Of a DNA stretch of 64,000 bases, positions 38,128-48,750 are shown piece after piece (within the stretch, counting starts at the first letter, position 1; each line of letters begins with the position of its first letter). Location: positions 61,333,420-61,397,419 of the forward strand of contig JARCOQ010000002.1 of assembly GCA_029207755.1 (NCBI GenBank), in the 5' to 3' direction. The position numbers and the translations under genes are program-made. The notes beneath the pieces are model-generated. The model had not been told where the DNA came from. It did no database searches and saw only the letters and a list, made by a program, of their open reading frames with translations. The stretch is from Chamaea fasciata. Lineage: Eukaryota; Chordata; Aves; Passeriformes; Sylviidae.

Positions 38128-41100
38128 TTCAAGGGAACATGCAATGATAAAATCAGCATAATTTGCTCACTACTGCCTCATTTTAATTCCTGGAGTGTTC
38201 TGTGAGGCCTGTGAGATGTTTTAATGCAGATAGAACACACCAATGCACTGAAAAGGCTGGAATTATGGTAGAATGAGGAAAAAAAAAAAAAAGAGAAAAA
38301 AAAAAAAGTGACAACAAAAATGGAGCTTTATCTTGGTATTCTCCATTATTTAGGGATTCTTTTATAAATCTCTTTTCAGCTCAGGATTTCAGGAAATCAC
38401 AATTATGCAACTGGGCTGATGCTGTAGTTTAGCTAATTAGCAGATTTTTTTCTTCCCTGTTTATCAGTTTGAACCCTTTTAATGTGTATAATTTTAATTA
38501 AACCTCTTTCCCCAAAAAAATACCAGGAAATAAGGTATCCAAATTTTTTGCCAAGTTAAAAAAACTAAATGTATGAATGTTTCTTTTGAGATTATTCCAT
38601 TTCTTACTCAGATGGATTTGATACTTGTGGTGGTTTTAGTTTCCTTTGTAAATTCAGAAATAATTAACCTATTATCCTTTTCAAAAACCCACAAAAACCT
38701 GTTGTTTCTGAAGCCACTGACTGCAAAAATGGGAGGAAGTAGAGTTATTGAAATAAATGTCTAAACAAAGCAAGTCTTACCTAACATGGAAACATTCTTA
38801 ATGATGATTTGCTAATCCTTTCCAATTCCCAGCAGGTATTTGAAAAATGTAAATAGCATAGTAATACAACAGTGATATTAATTTTGTATGGAGTGGCACA
38901 GCACGAATCTTACTCCCCATGTAAGTCCTAGGTATTCTTCTAATCCATCAGCCACTGCAGCATGAGAATTCTCCCAGGTTTATTTTCATATTAAACTATG
39001 GGTTTTACCCAAACAATTTGCATTATACTGCTAGAAAGATGTCTTCTTTGCTTTTTCTCCTATTTTCTATATGTTATATTTTCTATATTTCTTTGAGAAT
39101 ATCTCTGTGTCTCAAAGAGGACAGCATTTCAATATTAAAGAATTTTTTTTCAGTATAGCTGCTGACTACTTCTAATTAATTTTTAAAAATATTTCTCACA
39201 ATTTATAGAATATTTAACTACCAAATTATTCATAGGATTTTTGTAAATTCCTAAAAAAATGAAGTTTACTGTAAGAAAATTCATGGTCACATGTTAGATA
39301 AAATGAAAGTAGACAGAAGTCACTTCTTAAAGTACAGGTTTTATCAAGGTATCAAGGAATATATACATGCAATCTGTTTTGTTGATTTTTTTGAATAGCC
39401 ACTAATATGTAAGACATCAGAAATTTTCTACCTACCAATAAAATAAAAGGTAAAAATTAAAAATATTTTAGTGAATATCTCCCAAATTATAAAGCAACTT
39501 TTTCACATTTAAGATCACATAAATTGAAAAAGAAAAATGTTCATATGTTGAAGTCAAATGTAGACTCAAGACTTTCAGAGTGTTCCTGTCGGAAGCTAAC
39601 ATTACTGATTTTACTACATATAATAGAAATATTGCTTCTCCTTGAAAAAAACCAGTAATAAATAGTTCTTTAATTTACACATTAATATCTCTGTTTAAAT
39701 GCTGTTTCTGGATATACATCATCACTGCTTGTCCATTAAGTTAAAAGAGCATCTTAAGCATGAGGTGGCATTTAATTTTTCTCTTGCCTGATTTCCTGAG
39801 CATTTTCAGGAAATTGTTATTAAAAGATTCCTCATTGAAGAGGGACTGAAATTTTATAATGAAATCTACTTGAATATATTCTCCAGTCCTTTCCAGTACC
39901 AGTACATCTGATGGTTTACAGTTTTTTAAACAAATTTGTATTCATTTCAGCTGAGTAAGTAATCAGCAATGTTTACACAGACGCTCCAAGTACTATATAT
40001 TTATTATTTTTTAATTTTAAATTAGTTTTTATTGGAAGAACATATTTCTCCTATGCTTATTGATTGACCAAATTTTCTTGCCAGTGTTTTCTTACATATT
40101 TCTTACAGATTCATTTTTATTTTTATTTGATAATATAGTTTAAAAAGATAATATGGGGTTGTTTTTGGTTTTTTTCAATCACTGAATATGATGGTGTTTT
40201 GGGTTTTTATTTTCAATATCTTTCTTATTAGGTCTTTCTCTGCTATTAAACAAAAGATGGAAACAAGGTGGAAGGGTACTTCAAAATTTATGGTACAGAT
40301 CTTTTTACATCTATTAACCAGAAAGACTGTTTTTGTAGCAGAACTGTTGGGGGAGAAAAAAAAAGTTATTGAGATTCAAAGGAGAACTAAGACAAGAGTT
40401 AACAATTAAGAAGTATGAAAAATATGGAGTCCAGTTCTTGAACTTTACTCTCTAATTTTCTTCTATTTATCAGCACAGAAGCACCCAAGACTTTGGAGAA
40501 TGTTAATAATATAATAGTTTTCTGATATATCAAGCAGAACAAGACAAAAATATCTAATTTTTAAGGACATTAAACAAGAAGATTATTTGTATTTAAGCAG
40601 TTTATTTAACATTTCTTAGCCAGAGGATTTGAGCTCTTTATTTACAGAATTATCCCATCCTATCTTATTATTTTTGTGTACAAATTAAACATAGCTTTGA
40701 GAATTAAGAATTACTGATGTATTTTTTGGTGTAAAATAAACAGAAGAAAATAAATTTGTGAGACAGATTTACAAGAGCTCTATTTTAAGATATACATAAA
40801 TTGGGAGCTGTTTCATATGTTTATGCTTTTATTTGTATAATGAGAATTGTTTTCACCTACTTAATAAATATTAAAACATAACTGATCAAAATGAACAAAT
40901 GCAAAATTAGTAACATGTTTTAATTGTGATTTTAGTGCTTAATCAAAACATTCATTTTCAAAACTTATTTTTTCTGACTGATGTAAAGAAGAAGGGATTA
41001 CAGAAACATGACCACTCCTTCAAGGTACTACAAGGGGTGAAATGCATTTGATATTAGAAATATATGGAGAATAAACTTGGAAAAAATGCAGCTCTTCAGA

Positions 41101-41950
41101 GATCAAGCAGTTGCACAACATGCAAACAATGCTTTAAGAAAAATCAATGAAATAATATAACCATAAGAAGAACAAGATACATGATATAATAAAAGACATG
41201 AATCCAAGAAGTCATGGAAATTAAAAATTCTCTTACAGTGACTATGGTTTACAAGTTCTTTACCTTCACCATTTTGCATCAATACTTCTGGTAAGGGTGG
41301 TACCAGGGGGATGGTTTAGAGTATAAATTAGTAATTTAGTTTTATTAATTTCAGCCGTAGCTCAGTGGGTCACCCTGTGTGCACATAAGAAGTGCCCCAT
41401 GCAAATAATTTATTTGTTGGTTTTCAGATAAAGCTGTGTAATTGTGTCCACACATGTAGAATTTCAAATGCAACTAGAATGCAAAGACAAATAAATATAA
41501 AGTAATGGGACTTTATACATACAGAATTTCAAGGTGTACAATGATGTTCTTACAAAAATAACTATGTCATGGGGCAGATAAATAAGACAGGGTCCTTTAA
41601 AAATTCCTTAGATTTATTTTTTCAGGCTGATTATGAGTCATTTGTTATCAAAAACTATGTCATCTGGTACATAAAGAATAATCTGTGTTGTCATTTTGTT
41701 GCTAAGAAAAAAATCATTTTTGGGACCTGTCAATCATGCCATTTGAAATTTGATTGAAATGTTATTTTGAAAAAAAGAGAGACTTTTTAGAACATTTTAA
41801 AATGAAATAACTCAATTCTTTCTTAATTTGCAAGAAAAGGTGATTACTTCCTTTTGCATACTTTTCCTAAACAAGTACATAATGCCTAAAACGAAAAGAT
41901 GACTAAACCTGATAATTTTACACTCAGAGAAATATATCATAATTTTATGT

Positions 41951-41986
41951 TTCAATATGGAAAAGTGCTTCCATATTGAAGCACTT
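41951..41986. repeat. Interleaved double inverted repeat (A-b-A'-b')
   Basis: TTCAATATGGAA (41951-41962), AAGTGC (41963-41968), TTCCATATTGAA (41969-41980) and GCACTT (41981-41986) follow with no gaps. Segment 3 is the exact complement of segment 1 and segment 4 of segment 2. Either of two hairpins can form, and in a transcript the order is that of a pseudoknot, although loops may be too short for both at once. Confidence 0.85.
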
Positions 41987-42289
41987 CCACATAAAAAAAA
42001 TTTTTACAGTTTTTGGTCTAAAGTGTATGGACTAGTGTCTAGAGGTTAGATTCTGCAGTGTAACTGTCTGAAGATTTTTGAAGAAAACAAAGTGAATCTC
42101 TTCTACCTAAACAAGGATCACCTATCTCTATCTAAATACAGAAAAGCTAAATATAAGTAGAAAGAAGAATGGAACAAGCAGTATTGTGACTTGCCACACC
42201 TTCTGAAAGTAAATTTCAGGCAGATTTCATTAACCTCCATGTCTACTTTAAGGCATAGATGCATTGTCCTTTATTTGCACCTCATAAGG

Positions 42290-42798
42290 TGTAGGTTTGA
42301 ACACCACAACATGGAAAAGACACTGAGCTATCAGAGAGCATCCATAGGAGGGCCAAGAGGATGGTGAACAACCTGGAGGGGAAGCCTTATGAGGAGTACC
42401 TGAGGTCTGTTCAGCCTGGAGAAGAGTGAGGGGAGAACTCTTTGCCATCTGCAACATCCTCACAGGAAAACGGAGGGGCAGGGACTCTTTTCAGTGGTGA
42501 CCAGTGACAGGACTGAAGGAAAGGGCATGGATCTGAGTCAGGGGAGTTTTAGGTTGGGTATCAAGAGAAAGTTCTTCATCCACAAGATGGCTGGGCACTG
42601 GAACATGTTCCCCAGGGAAGTGGTTACAACACCACTTGGTTGGTATTGGTGTTGTAACAGAGAGAATTTGAGAAGTGTTTGAACAATGTTTTCAGGCACA
42701 AGGTGTGACTCTTGGGATGTCCTGCCCAGGGCCAGGAATTGGACTTGACATTCCTGATGGGTCCTTCCCAACTCAGCATATTCTATGATTCTATGCTT
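42290..42798 (+). mobile_element. CR1 LINE, ORF2 C-terminus and 3' end
   Basis: Plus-strand CR1: 'ggagggccaagaggatggtg', 'ctgttcagcctggagaagagtgag', a remnant reading KFFIHKMAGHWNMFPREVV, then the 3' UTR and a tail with ATTCTATG twice (about 42780-42795). Stops and frameshifts are present. A 36-base palindromic insertion sits at 42623-42658 in the coding part. The tail runs straight into an LTR fragment. Confidence 0.93.
42623..42658. repeat. 12-base inverted repeat inside CR1
   Basis: GTTACAACACCA (42623-42634) and its exact complement TGGTGTTGTAAC (42647-42658) are separated by 12 bases. Related CR1 copies, as at 9990-10040 in this window, go directly from the 'gtggt' site to the next coding sequence, so the second arm is an added inverted copy. 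Confidence 0.85.
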
Positions 42799-42805
42799 CT
42801 ATAGT

Positions 42806-43168
42806 TCCCCCTTCTTCCTTCTTCTCCCCCACTTTATATACAGAGCATGATGCCACATGGTCTGGAATATCCCTCTGGCCAGTTTGGGTCACCTGTCCTG
42901 GCTGTGTCTCCTGCCAATGTCCCGTGTACCCCTCAATTTCCTCGCCAGAGTGGCAGTAAGGGTCTTGGTTCTGTGTAAGACCTGCTCAGCAATAACAAAA
43001 AACTAACCAAACAAAAACCCACAAACAAACAAACAAAAACCCAACAAAACAAACAAAAAACCAAACAACAAACAACAAAAAACCTCCTCTGTGTTATCAA
43101 CACTTTTTTCAGCACAAATCAAAACACATGGCCCTATAGTAGCCGCTGTGAATCAGCCAAAACCAGTC
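42806..43168 (-). mobile_element. Truncated ERV LTR (U3 and TATA only)
   Basis: On the minus strand it starts near 43168 with a worn ACTGGTTTTGGCTG, the recalled start of a very common avian ERV LTR. It runs through 'gttgataacacag', 'ggccagagggatattcc' and 'gtggcatcatgctctg' to a TATATAAA box (complement of 42833-42840) and the purine-rich leader, then stops 8 bases from the CR1 tail. R and U5 are missing and were not found beyond the CR1. A (CAAA)n/(CAA)n expansion lies inside it at about 43004-43080. Confidence 0.8.
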
Positions 43169-44922
43169 CTCAGGGGCAAGCTAAAAATTATCTTAATCAT
43201 TGATGTTTCCTTGATACACTCATAGTTCTTGGACTGAGGCATTTCTGTTCTATTCCTCACTGATAGTATTACTATGCACATCATTATCCATCCACTAGGC
43301 TTGTCCATTTGTTGATGCTAGCTCAACATCCTTTGCCCACGCATCAAAAACTTGACAGCCTTCGCATGCAAGGCCCTCTTAGATGCAAAATAATATCCTG
43401 GACTCTTGTGTACAGCTGTGCTAGGTATCTCAGTGATTCCTGAGTTACCAGGAGTTGGAAGGAATGCTCTTCATCTCAACCAGTTGAACACCTTTCACAT
43501 TTATCCTAACTATCCATAGATTCTTTAGAGTTCCAGGACATGCAGCATATGAGAATATCCTGGGAGACGCCTCCCTTTGCTACTGTGGGGGTGATCAGGT
43601 GTTGTTTTGGAGGGGATGGGGAGTGGGACATTCCACTTTCATTCTGAGTTGGGGTACATAGTATCCAGTTCTATAAAGACACCCTGCTGGCTTCTTCTAG
43701 ACCACTTGATATTAAGGACAGTTGTTTGAGTTTCTTGGGCTATTTTTTTCACTTTCATAGTTTTCTTGTAGTTCTCTTCTGGAAGATAGGTATAAAGTTC
43801 CTCAATTTATTTTTCCTACTTTATTCTGCTACAATCCTAAAGTTAATTTTGTTGTGTTTATTACATTATTATTCCACTGTTATCTTTTGTACTGATGTTA
43901 TTATCAGAGTCCAGATCAGAATGGCATCTTTTACCAGTGGGTTCCAAGACTAGTTCTGGAAAGCAGCCTCTCTGCATCTCTTGTTTCAAGTCATTTCTCC
44001 AGGCCATGTGTGGCTAGCTAGAACTCTTACTGCTACTCTTACTAATTTTGAAGCTTCCCTAATATCACTCTAGTATTTCCTGAGTATAACAGTCACCCTG
44101 CTTAGGATGTTGATAGCTCAACCCTAAGAGTTTGTTTACAGTGCTACCCACAAATACTCTAAAGAAATGCGGTTTTCCTGTAGTATCCTTCATAAACAGT
44201 ACTATTCCCTACCCTGTAATCCATAATGCATCACTCCTATAAAGTTGGACAGCTGGTAATATTATAGCACAATTATTATCTTCCTTTTAGCAGTTTTAAG
44301 AGATACATGTTTTTTCACTGTAGTTACCCATCTTATTTTTTAAAATTTAAACTTCAGTGAAAAGGAATCATAAATTTTTTCTCTGTTCTGCCACTTCATA
44401 TTGTTCATGCTAGTCGATGGCATTGCAGTCTAATTTTGCCTGTGTTATTTCTTGCTATTTTGCTGTCTATTTTCCTCCTGACCTTTTCAAATTTGTAATG
44501 AATATTGTCCTTTTACTATCCTTCAATCCATACACCTGGTTCCCTAAATTAAGGACATTACTATTTTTCTACTGCAGCTGTCTCTACTTAAGTTTATATA
44601 TATAATTTGTAAATGCATTTGAAATAGCAAAGTGTACGATACACTTGATTTATCCCTATCATAGGATTTTTCAGAAAAAAACCCCAAACAAACAACTTAG
44701 TTTAGAAAGGCAATATTATGATCTATATTCTTCTTATATTGAACTCTCCTATTTGCATACTGTGGTATGAAACTGCAGTGGGTAATAAGATATTTGCAAT
44801 ACAATTGCAAATCTGAACCAATAAAAGAATAAATATATTTTCCTCTGCACTCAATATGCACACACACACAACCTTGTGCATGCATTCTTACAATTACAAT
44901 GGCAATAAAACCAATTAATTGC
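43169..44922. other. Unassigned sequence upstream of the truncated LTR
   Basis: On the minus strand this lies just 5' of the LTR, where retroviral internal sequence would be if the LTR were a 3' copy. Some of it (about 43240-43720) is less AT-rich than typical. No pol or env motif or polypurine tract could be recognised, so it may be ordinary unique sequence. No gene supported. Confidence 0.3.
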
Positions 44923-44959
44923 AAAAAAAAAAAAAAAAAAAGTCTTCCTTTTTTTTTTT
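44923..44959. repeat. A19 and T11 runs, near-adjacent
   Basis: A19 at 44923-44941 is followed 7 bases later by T11 at 44949-44959, able to pair as a hairpin. Confidence 0.9.
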
Positions 44960-45663
44960 CGTGCAAAATTGTAAGGCTATTAACATTCAGTGAATTTAAT
45001 ACCGTGACTGGCTAAAGCTTCTTCTTTAATGACAGCGATAATACTACAAGTCTGCTGATAAAAATTAAATTAGAAATTAAAGTCCCTGTAAAAAATAAGC
45101 ATAAGAAGCATACAGTTTTAAGCTGATATGTTGTGCTAAAAAAAATAAGATTTTATTGCAGGGAATTGCTAAAAAATTGTTACTATTGTCTTCATATTAT
45201 TGCATGGGAAAACTCTTAACTGACTAGAAACTTTCAGCAGAGAATGAGCATGCATAAATAAAACTAAATGAAAATATGTAAACAGTCTTCAGTGTATGAG
45301 AATATAAATATTTTGATATGCTGAATATACACATAAGTGCAATGAGAGAATAACGTATTAATTTTCTGTCAGAATAAATCATCAAAAAAATTATTTCATA
45401 GCTGCTCCATAATCCAGGAAAAAACCAACCAAACAAAAACCCCACAAAAACAAACAAACAAACAAATCCAGCCAAAACAAACTAAAAATTATTCTTGAAT
45501 TAAATAAAATGCCTGTAACTTATAAGATCCCTCCTCTCCATCAAGTAAATAATTCTTTTCCATCTAATAATAATTCACTCCAAAAGAGAGTAGTTTTTGT
45601 AAGAAAAAAAAGTCTTTGTGAAAAATAAACATTATTACACTAGAATATTTTCTAACTCTTTCA
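44960..45663. other. Unique AT-rich non-coding sequence
   Basis: Contains an A/C-rich (CAAA)n patch at about 45418-45467. No gene. Confidence 0.6.
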
Positions 45664-46332
45664 GTTGACTGCAGTGGTGCGTGTCTCCTTATGCCAGGCT
45701 AGCCCCTGACACGCCCCCACAGGATCTTGGTGGGATCTTTTTGGCCAGCCTTGTCCTGCTGCTTTGCTACGGTGGAGGGAATGAGAGACAGGACTCGAGG
45801 AGGCTTAACTGGGATTCAGGCTTTATTGAGAGGGATCCTCACCTTTAGCCCAGAGCCTCGGAGAGACCCAGAGCCTCCGACGACAGGGGGTTTTAACCAA
45901 GGGGTGGACTCTTGGGGTGGGTACATACATAACCATTGTGGAAAGAGAGGAGGGGAGCCATTAACATAACTGACAGCAACATAGACTTATCACCGAAGAG
46001 AGGGAGGGGAGAGCCCTCCAGCCAGCCAGTCACCTGGAAGCTCCTATCGAAGCTTCCAGACCTGGGGGACAGGCCCTGGGTGACTGGCAGGGAGGGGGAA
46101 TTTCCCTGAGGGATGACAGTTATTCAAGGCTGGAAAGGGTAGCCGGTCGGGTGCTGGAACTGGGGAAAACCAGGAGAGGCAGAGGGAGACAGAGGGGGAG
46201 GCTGTGACATGAGGGAGACTAAAAATAGAACTGGGGTACAGTGAACAGTGAACTGAAATACATGAAACCAAAGTACATAAAACAACTGTTTTACACTGAA
46301 CTTAACATTAACTTTGCACCACCACAGTTGAC
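45664..46332 (-). mobile_element. Solo ERV LTR with 6-bp target duplication
   Basis: A 657-base, GC-rich element (45670-46326) starts TG and ends CA, with inverted ends (TGCAGTGGTGC against TGTGGTGGTGC). It is flanked by the exact direct repeat GTTGAC at 45664-45669 and 46327-46332. On the minus strand an AATAAA signal (complement of 45822-45827) is followed by 'gcctgaatcccagttaagcc', as in a retroviral R-U5. A TTAAAA box about 70 bases upstream may serve as TATA. A 6-base duplication is typical of ERVK-type integrases. No internal genes remain. The family is not named with confidence. Confidence 0.88.
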
Positions 46333-47825
46333 CACAGCCATTGTAGTGGAAATTGTGAAAGCAACGTCCTCACAATAAGACTCTTTTTCCATATATGTAT
46401 TACAACTTTTGTTGGAGATTGTGACTTATCTATAGTAATATTTTTAATGTTATATTTGTACAACTTATATAGATACAGTGTAATACTGAAATAATACCTT
46501 GTACAATTTTTTGTACATTTTAAAATAAATATTCTGGGTACTTTCTTACTAACAACAATGTGTATAAGGTGCAAAACGTCACCCAGCCTCTCTTTTTTTA
46601 ATTCCTCAGCAGCAAATGTGTAAATCCTCTTGTCAAATAATAAGAACAGCTCCTATGCTGAAAAGGAAGAAAACTTATTCTAAGTAAATACATATATCTA
46701 GAAAATTTATCCAGAAATGAGATTGTAATAGGTATTCCACACACAGCCCAGGACAGTTTGAAGCAAATTAATATTAAACAATTTATTTTACTTCCAAAGG
46801 TGGTGTTTCTGAAGTCGAATTTCCCTGCTTTCCTAGAAATGTCAGTTAAGTTATATTCTCACCAAGTTCAGCATGCTTAATTAATTCCTTGGGGAAGACA
46901 GAATATCTGTAGCACAATTAACTTCCCATTCTTATGTAAATGAGGAGTTTCAGTGTCCCTGATGGGAGCCTGCTTTTGGCTAGAGTTAGCAAGTGTATAC
47001 CTTTAAATGACACATGAAGCCTTGAGCTGGAATTTAGACTTCACTGATTTGTGCTGTGACATGTGCAAAGCTGCTTTAGATGAATGTGAAACACATTTTT
47101 TTAAATGTACCTGATGAAATGGGGATTATTACCCCTGGCTAGACTGCAGTCAGCAGTCTGATTACTTTTGTTTCTCCTTGGTTTTCACAGAATAAGCACA
47201 CTGATACTCTCTTCATTCTTTTTATATTCCTTATAATATTTTTGGTCACATTTCTTTATTATATTTGAGATTATTGATTTAAGATGGTAAGACTGCAATA
47301 GAGTGAGACTGTATTTTAAGTTGTCTGTATGCATTTGTGTTCATGTAATTAAAGTTAATACTGAAAATTTAATACTGAAAAGAGAAATAAGCTCCAAGTC
47401 ATGTAGATAGACTTGTAAAGGAAAATAAAATCACATACATAAATTTAATCACCTGAGTGAGAGAACAGTGAGAAAACAATATCCAAAATGAAAAATACTG
47501 AATAGTTCCAGCTTTATTGTTTCTAGTAAAGTCCTTTGAGATCTCCGGATGAAAGGCCTTCTATAAATGCAAAGTATTATTGTCTCACAGGAAAATAACT
47601 ATATGTCAGTTCCAAAACATTGAAATAGAATCAGATTCAAACTGTAATCACAAAATGGGATCTAGCTGAGTCTTTTGTATCCATGAGTCTTTTGTATCCA
47701 ACTTTTAGTTACTTAGGAAAATTCCTGAATCCAAGTTGCGTCCTAGCTTCCTATTTTCATCAAACTAGTCAGTTGGGAAAATAAGGGAAAAGCAGAAACA
47801 AAATGTACACAGATACAGACCTGAA
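46333..47825. other. Unique AT-rich non-coding sequence
   Basis: No gene supported. A 17-base tandem duplication (TGAGTCTTTTGTATCCA) lies at 47667-47683 and 47684-47700. Confidence 0.6.
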
Positions 47826-47985
47826 AAACAAAACAAAACAAAAACAAACAAACAAAAAAGCAAACAAAAAAGCAAACAAAAAAGCACAACCAAACCAAAG
47901 CAAAAAACCCCCAAAACATCCACAAGCTAAAAAAAAAAAAAAAAAACAAACAACCCCAAAACAGCAAATGAAACAAAACAAAAAA
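47826..47985. repeat. A/C-rich compound microsatellite
   Basis: (CAAAA)n, (CAAA)n and about three units of GCAAACAAAAAA, then A18 at about 47931-47946. The reading frames through it on both strands are repeat translation. Confidence 0.92.
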
Positions 47986-48029
47986 ACACCTCACTCATGG
48001 AGACAATGTCAAGACACAAAACTTGTTAG

Positions 48030-48750
48030 TTACACTCATTCAAGGACAATGTATACACTAGAAACACCTCTTCCAGGAAGTTCAGCATGGACTTTGTAAG
48101 CAGGAAGACTGTAAATGAGGTGAGACTTTTGCTGGAATGAATAAAGTTATACAGATCTATGAAGGGATGTGCAGGGGAAGGGAAAAAAGAAAGGAACAAC
48201 TGGTGAGGGTGAGACAGAAAGTCGTTGAAATGGGGCTGGTCATGTATGAAATTGGGCCAGTCCATACATGTCTGTCTGAGCCCTATGCCTGCTCACTGCA
48301 GTCAGTCCTAAACTCTTATAACTTTTTATTAAATCTGAGTTCTCTATATATGTGCTGTTGAAGGCAGCACCCAGTGGCCATCTGTGTAGCTGTGGGAAAT
48401 GGATTTGTAGAGAATTCTTGAAGCCTGACAGAAAGCTCCCATAGTATGTATCTGGATGCAAACTCTGAGATAAAAAATAGAGAAGGATCAGAAAAAAAAT
48501 ATCTCTGGGTCACAGAAAGATATAATCCAACATGAAGCCACAGCTGTGACTGTGAAAATGTCCTCTTAGTGTGTCCATCAGTCTCTGGGATACATGATAA
48601 GTTTCATTAGTGTTTGAACCTGTGAATTGGAAGCAGCATCCCTCATCCTGGACAGATCACAAACAGGGATCATTGGTACTGGAAGGGGCCACAGTATCAA
48701 GACAGGAGGGTTCTGGGTCAAGGAGGCTGGAGGGGTTACCACTTGAATCA
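48030..48750. other. Possible worn interspersed repeat, family uncertain
   Basis: About 700 bases less AT-rich than the flanks, with wording such as 'gggtgagacagaaag'-like, 'ctgtctgagccctatgcctgctcactgcag' and 'gcagcacccagtggccatctgtg' that seems familiar from repeated avian DNA. No termini, coding motif or target duplication was found, so only a tentative call is made. The small frames in it have no family features. Confidence 0.3.

Larger units (their letters stand above)
35816..42289. other. Unique AT-rich non-coding sequence
   Basis: The longest unique stretch. No exon, RNA gene or transposon recognised. It holds a short (TA)n at about 36181-36196, A-runs at 38279-38308, a hairpin at 38102-38127 and a double inverted repeat at 41951-41986. 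Some pieces may be conserved non-coding elements, which cannot be judged from one sequence. Confidence 0.55.

Noticed and set aside
41354..41375. A-box-like GTAGCTCAGTGGG suggesting a tRNA or SINE
   Set aside because: No B box, anticodon stem or tail at the right distance; treated as chance.
43169..43720. Possible ERV internal region 5' of the truncated LTR
   Set aside because: No polypurine tract, pol or env motif recognisable on the minus strand; adjacency alone is not enough.
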